Positions 60,556 to 64,000 of a stretch of 64,000 bases of DNA are shown one piece after another. A model generated the notes under the pieces. It was not told the DNA's origin and searched no databases. It saw nothing but the letters and a program-made list of their open reading frames with translations. Origin of the DNA: Novosphingopyxis sp965218915 (GTDB lineage Bacteria; Pseudomonadota; Alphaproteobacteria; Sphingomonadales; Sphingomonadaceae); NCBI RefSeq assembly GCF_965218915.1, contig NZ_OZ244708.1, positions 2,790,001 through 2,854,000 of the forward strand, read 5' to 3'. Numbering within the stretch: position 1 is the stretch's first letter; the number at the start of each line of letters is the position of its first letter. Position numbers and translations under genes: made by a program.

Positions 60556-62904
60556 CTATTCCTTCACCTCGATCAGCGGCACGCTCGCGATTTCGCGTGC
60601 CCCGTAGGTGGCCCCGGCGATATCCAGGCGGTCCTCGGCGAAGCGGACGGGCACGTCGAAGCGGTAGCCCGCGGTGATCGAAGCGCCCGCGGGCGGCGGT
60701 ACGTCGAAGCGCAATATGCCGAGCGGCTGGAGCGTGAAACCCTGCATCTCCACGCCGTCCAGGGCCACGCGCACACTGCCGCCCACCGGCCTGGTGATCC
60801 GCCGCCGCTGCTCGGTGGCGCCCTCTTCATAGCTTTTGGTCAGCGGGAAATCGGTGGCAAGGCCGTCGCCCGTGGCAACATGCTGGTCGAACGGGCCTGG
60901 CTCGCCCGTCATGCCCGCCGAGCTGTGATCGGTAGGATCGGTGAAGCGAAAGCCCACCGCCGCGCCGCGGCGCGCGCGGAAGAAGGCGATCAGCCGCGCC
61001 GCATCCGCCTCTCCGCGAACGCCCGGTCCCGCATCGAAAGCGAGCCGCGCATCGGCCCAGTCGCTCGATCGGCGTTCGTGACCGGACAGGGTCGTCACGA
61101 TGCCGGTCGAAAATTCCGGCGCGATGCTGGCATGCCGGCCGATCGCGATCGGGAAACGCACATCGTCGAAGCTACGCATATCGTCCTCCTCCAGCGTGAA
61201 AAAGGTGAAGCCGTCGCGCGCCACCTGCGGCAGCGCCCAGACATAGTTGCGGCCCGGCGTGCGCGTTTCGGCAAGCTCCACCGCGCGGGCGATCGCCTGC
61301 CACTGCGGCGCGTCCTCGGGCTTCAGCACGAAGCCCGCGAAATATTCCTGGGCCTCCGGCGGATAGCCGAGCCGCGCGGTCATCGCCGCGATGCCGACCG
61401 CCGTACCGGCATGGTCGCCCGCGACGGTCCAGTCATAATCTTCCAGCTGCAGCACGTCGAACGCGGGCGCGGCCCAGCCGAGCGGCACGTTCGCGCGCTG
61501 CGCGTCGGGGGCGTCGCGGCCGAGCACCGTGGGCAGATACACCAGCAGATAGAGCGTCGCGCCCACCGCGCCCGCCTCGCCGCGGACCGCATCGGCCAGC
61601 GCCGCGGTGGAGGCGGCGAGCATGTCCCCCGCTCTGTCGAGCATCGCCTGCTGAGCCGCCGTCTTGTCGCCCGCTATGTCTGGAATCGAAACGATGGCGT
61701 CGCCAAAGGCCGTCCATGCCGCCGCGTCGTAAAGGCAAATTCGTCCGCCTGCCCCGGACCCCGCTCCAGCGTCCGGCATGATCCACCACCAGGGCTCGCC
61801 GATCTGGAAGCGCACATGCTGCCCGGCATCGCGCTGGATCGCGGCAAAGGCGCGGCCCACCGTTTGCAAATAGCCCATCGCTTGCGGCTGGGCGGGCGAG
61901 AGCAAGGTCGAGGGCGGCTCCCAGCCCGTGCGCGCGGCATCGCCGTTTTCGGCGCGCTGCTTCCAGTCGTTCCAGCAATGCTCGTCGAACAGCTCGAAGC
62001 TGAGCGAGAAGATGGTCTCGAATCCCATGGCGATGGCCCGCGCCGCGAAATCGCGGTGCCAGGCGGCGCAGGGGGCGTTGAGCGTGCCGCCGGCCAGACT
62101 GACGTAGAGCCCCGGCCCGTTCGTCTCGAGCCGGAAATAATGGCTCATGCCGACATAATGGTTGACGATCCCGCGATAGCCGAGCGCGCGGATCTGCCGC
62201 AGCAACCGTTCGGGCGCCTGGTTGTAGGCGTCGTCATAGCCCGTCGCCATGCGCAGCTTATGCTCGGGCAGCATGGCATCGGCCAGACCGATCACCGCCC
62301 GCTCGCCATCGCAGGCAATGCCGGTAATCTCGACCCAGCCCCCGGCGGGCTGCGCCAGTCGCCCTGGTCGGCCGGTATAGGACGGAGGAACCAGCGAGAC
62401 GAACATCCGGTCGATATCGTGCGGGTGCACCGGATCGGCCTCGCCCGGCAGCAGGAACCCGCCGTCGAGCGCGCTGAACGGCAGCGTGATCGCCGCGTCG
62501 GAAGGGATTCCGACGGCGTAATTCCACAGCCGCACATACCAGCTGCGCATGGCCCCGCTCGCGTCGCGTCCCTCGATGGTGAGCGTCGGCCCGTCGATCG
62601 CATCCAGCGGCATGATCCCGCTCGAGCGCCAGTGGAAGCGCAGCGTCAGCCGCGCATAGTCACGCACCGTCTCATAGGCGAGCAGCGGATGGTCCCAGCG
62701 GTCCTCGCTCTCCCAGATCAGTCCGGCCAGATCGTCGCTATTGTAAAAGACGGCATCCACCCGCAGCGCGCCGGGGCCGGTGGTGACGGTGGAGGCCATC
62801 ATCGGGCGCGGGAAATCGACCGTCCAGAAGCGCGCGTCGAAGCGCGCCATATGGTCGCGTTCGACGACCTTTGCGTCGGCCGCCTTGGCCAGCCAGTGGG
62901 GCAT
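60556..62904 (-). CDS. Gene transfer agent DUF2460 protein (g12-like) fused to a large N-terminal TIM-barrel-like region
   Basis: A 782-residue protein. The last ~207 residues, from MRSFDDVRFPIAIGRHASIA, are the DUF2460/TIGR02217 domain of gp12. Residues 1-575 are extra. They contain GYRGIVNHYVGMSHYFRLE, FSLSFELFDEHCWNDWKQ and FQIGEPWWWIMPD, a pattern resembling a glycoside-hydrolase-type TIM barrel, such as that normally found in gp15. An AGGAGG sequence five to six bases before the internal ATG at 61179 could yield a separate 207-residue DUF2460 protein. The first codons follow a type A repeat. Confidence 0.85.
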   Translation of the reverse strand: MPHWLAKAADAKVVERDHMARFDARFWTVDFPRPMMASTVTTGPGALRVDAVFYNSDDLAGLIWESEDRWDHPLLAYETVRDYARLTLRFHWRSSGIMPLDAIDGPTLTIEGRDASGAMRSWYVRLWNYAVGIPSDAAITLPFSALDGGFLLPGEADPVHPHDIDRMFVSLVPPSYTGRPGRLAQPAGGWVEITGIACDGERAVIGLADAMLPEHKLRMATGYDDAYNQAPERLLRQIRALGYRGIVNHYVGMSHYFRLETNGPGLYVSLAGGTLNAPCAAWHRDFAARAIAMGFETIFSLSFELFDEHCWNDWKQRAENGDAARTGWEPPSTLLSPAQPQAMGYLQTVGRAFAAIQRDAGQHVRFQIGEPWWWIMPDAGAGSGAGGRICLYDAAAWTAFGDAIVSIPDIAGDKTAAQQAMLDRAGDMLAASTAALADAVRGEAGAVGATLYLLVYLPTVLGRDAPDAQRANVPLGWAAPAFDVLQLEDYDWTVAGDHAGTAVGIAAMTARLGYPPEAQEYFAGFVLKPEDAPQWQAIARAVELAETRTPGRNYVWALPQVARDGFTFFTLEEDDMRSFDDVRFPIAIGRHASIAPEFSTGIVTTLSGHERRSSDWADARLAFDAGPGVRGEADAARLIAFFRARRGAAVGFRFTDPTDHSSAGMTGEPGPFDQHVATGDGLATDFPLTKSYEEGATEQRRRITRPVGGSVRVALDGVEMQGFTLQPLGILRFDVPPPAGASITAGYRFDVPVRFAEDRLDIAGATYGAREIASVPLIEVKE

Positions 62905-62926
62905 GGGGGTCTCCCTTGAAATGTGA

Positions 62927-63009
62927 CGTCATTCCGGACTTGATCCGGAATCCAGAGCCCAACAGCAGTGCCATCCCGCCCTGGACCCCGGATCAAGTCC
63001 GGGGTGACG
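62927..63009. repeat. Extragenic palindromic repeat (type A)
   Basis: Arms starting CGTCATTCCGGACTTGATCC and ending GGATCAAGTCCGGGGTGACG lie in the 124-bp gap between the tape-measure and DUF2460-fusion genes, an unusual place because gene transfer agent genes are normally tightly packed. Confidence 0.85.
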
Positions 63010-63028
63010 TTGTTGTTGGTGATAAGAA

Positions 63029-63607
63029 TCATCCCTCCAGCGCGCGCTTCACCGCCCGCGCCACCTGCCGGCTGGAGCGTTGCAGCGCCTGCGGAGCGCC
63101 GCCGCCGCGATCGGCGATGTTGACGGTGAGGTTCACCACCGGCCCGGCCCCCGGCCCGCCGGTTTCCACCCTGCCGCTCGATGTCGGCACGAACCATTCC
63201 GGCCCGCGCTCGCCTACCCGGTACGCCCGGCCGGGCGATACCGGGCCGCCGGTCGCCCGGCCCGGCGCGCCGATCAGCTGCCCCAGGATCGCACCGAGCG
63301 ACGCCCCGCCACCTGAGCCGCCGCTCCCCCGACCGCCGCCGCCGAACAGCGACCCGATCCCCGACTGCACCGCCGCCGCCGCGATCTCGGCCAGCGCCGA
63401 CAGCGCCACGTCGCGCAGCTCCTCGAAGCCGAACTGCCCGCGCCGGATCGCACCCGACAGCCCGCGTTCGAGCGCGTTTCCCGCGCGTTCGAGCCCGTCC
63501 GCCAATGGCCCGTCGAGCTCGGCGCGCATCGCTTGCACGTCGCGGGCGAAGCCCTGCGTATCGGCGCGCACGCCGACGACGAGGGTTTCGAGTTCTTCAT
63601 CCATCAT
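63029..63607 (-). CDS. Gene transfer agent tape-measure-like protein (g11-like, short)
   Basis: A 192-residue protein starting MMDEELETLVVGVRADTQGF, with a helical region (VQAMRAELDGPLADGLERAG) and a Gly-rich middle (GSLFGGGGRGSGGSGGGASL) followed by GGPVSPGRAYRVGERGPEWF, a motif typical of the end of tail tape-measure proteins. The small size matches RcGTA gp11 (~220), consistent with a very short tail. Overlaps the upstream gene by 4 bp (ATGA). Confidence 0.85.
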   Translation of the reverse strand: MMDEELETLVVGVRADTQGFARDVQAMRAELDGPLADGLERAGNALERGLSGAIRRGQFGFEELRDVALSALAEIAAAAVQSGIGSLFGGGGRGSGGSGGGASLGAILGQLIGAPGRATGGPVSPGRAYRVGERGPEWFVPTSSGRVETGGPGAGPVVNLTVNIADRGGGAPQALQRSSRQVARAVKRALEG

Positions 63608-63822
63608 TCGTCTCGCTTTCGATCGGGGCCATCGGGGAATTCCTTCATCAATGCGGCAAGGTCCGGCCCGCCGGACTGATCGGCCGGCGGCATGAAGATG
63701 GCGGCCAGTTCGGCCGGGGTGGCGGACCAGAAATCGTCCGGCCGCCAGTGCAGGATGAGCGCGGCATGGGAGAAGAGGGAGAGAGCGGCCCGTTGGAAGC
63801 GGGCGTCGTCATTCGTCTTCAT
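63604..63822 (-). CDS. Gene transfer agent tail assembly chaperone (g10.1-like, DUF2376)
   Basis: A 72-residue protein from the ATG at 63822: starts MKTNDDARFQRAALSLFSHA and contains WRPDDFWSATPAELAAIFM, the pattern of the small phage tail assembly chaperone that lies between gp10 and gp11 in RcGTA-type clusters. The frame remains open to 63969, but those extra codons come from a type A repeat that separates it from the preceding gene. Overlaps the tape-measure start. Confidence 0.82.
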   Translation of the reverse strand: MKTNDDARFQRAALSLFSHAALILHWRPDDFWSATPAELAAIFMPPADQSGGPDLAALMKEFPDGPDRKRDE

Positions 63823-63825
63823 AGC

Positions 63826-63946
63826 CGTCATTCCGGGCTTGACCCGGAATCCAGGAGCCCAACCGGATTGCCCTTCCGCCCTGGATCCCGGATCAAGTGG
63901 GTCCATCAAAGTTCTACTTTGATGGGTGCCCATGTCCGGGATGACG
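63826..63946. repeat. Type A extragenic repeat interrupted by a nested 33-bp palindrome
   Basis: Arms starting CGTCATTCCGGGCTTGACCC and ending GTCCGGGATGACGG. The right arm is split after GGATCAAGT by the nested palindrome at 63899 and then resumes CCGGGATGACGG. It lies between the previous tail gene and g10.1 and stays in frame with the latter. Confidence 0.8.
63899..63931. repeat. Nested 33-bp palindrome, copy 2
   Basis: Starts GGGTCCATCAAAGT and ends ACTTTGATGGGTGCCC with a 3-base centre, closely matching the 34-bp element at 58780 (shared GGGTCC, AAAGT, ACTTT, GGGTGCCC). Inserted in the right arm of a type A repeat; flanks are AAGT and ATGT. Confidence 0.65.
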
Positions 63947-63970
63947 GTCTTTGGCGTGAGGGTACGCATC

Positions 63971-64000
63971 TCACCGCCCCTGCAATATCTGCTTCAGCAG
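63971..64000 (-). CDS. 3' end of an upstream gene transfer agent gene (probably g10-like)
   Basis: Only nine residues are visible (LLKQILQGR then TGA) at the right edge. Position directly before the g10.1-like gene and the LL-x-x-x-L-x-G type ending suggest the gp10 family, but so little sequence cannot prove it. Reads on from outside the window. Confidence 0.35.
   Translation of the reverse strand: MLKQILQGR

Noticed and set aside
60493..62919. 808-codon plus-strand frame antisense to the DUF2460 fusion gene
   Set aside because: Mirror frame produced by codon bias; no domains, while the minus strand shows DUF2460.

Overview
This is a high-GC chromosomal segment from an alphaproteobacterium, most likely a member of the Sphingomonadales. 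The evidence is the DUF1013/TrcR cell-cycle regulator, an RcGTA-type gene transfer agent tail module, the ubiA-rsmE-glutamate-cysteine ligase order, the alphaproteobacterial fbc order (Rieske, cytochrome b, cytochrome c1) and several families of extragenic palindromic repeats common in sphingomonads. No plasmid, complete prophage, CRISPR array or rRNA operon was seen.

Layout. 0-8 kb is housekeeping: the 3' end of smc, a small leaderless ORF, ubiA, rsmE, glutamate-cysteine ligase, an ICMT-like membrane protein and argG. 8-13 kb holds a GNAT acetyltransferase, a three-gene cytochrome b561 / molybdopterin oxidoreductase / DUF1223 cluster, a Met/Asp-rich lipoprotein and trxB. 12.9-19 kb is a vitamin B12 uptake operon (cobalamin riboswitch, btuB, btuF, btuC, btuD) split by an IS30-family element that sits inside an extragenic palindrome. 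19-24 kb holds a ferredoxin, then a cluster of an EF-hand protein, response regulator, histidine kinase and NUDIX hydrolase, a DUF421 protein and tRNA-Gly. 24-34 kb holds divergent glpD/glpK, the cytochrome bc1 operon, trmL, hemF, a membrane protein, lipB and a succinate-semialdehyde-type dehydrogenase. 35-43 kb holds a YefM-YoeB toxin-antitoxin pair with a recognisable operator, a DUF5694 protein, an acyl-CoA synthetase, TrcR, a glycosyltransferase, an LpxH-like phosphoesterase and a quinone oxidoreductase. 43-56 kb holds a DUF1192 protein, clpA, an alpha/beta hydrolase, a PBP1A-type enzyme, a GST, a lipoprotein, a Bax-inhibitor-1 protein, thpR, an MFS transporter, Cu/Zn SOD and an OmpA-family protein. 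56-64 kb is the distal part of a gene transfer agent tail cluster on the minus strand (g10.1, tape measure, DUF2460, DUF2163, NlpC/P60, tail-tip protein, DUF2793), running off the right edge.

The most unusual stretch is the 480-bp gap inside the gene transfer agent cluster (60075-60555). On the opposite strand it carries a short basic leader ORF whose stop codon overlaps the start of a 34-residue hydrophobic peptide resembling small membrane toxins, followed by a strong hairpin and a decayed second copy with the same overlap geometry. Other points of interest are an internal, perfectly spaced ribosome binding site inside the DUF2460 fusion gene, two related 33-34 bp palindromes nested in larger repeats next to gene transfer agent genes, a divergent two-block repeat shared by the argG and yefM upstream regions, and repeat sequence that has become part of coding regions (3' end of the NlpC/P60 gene, 5' side of g10.1).
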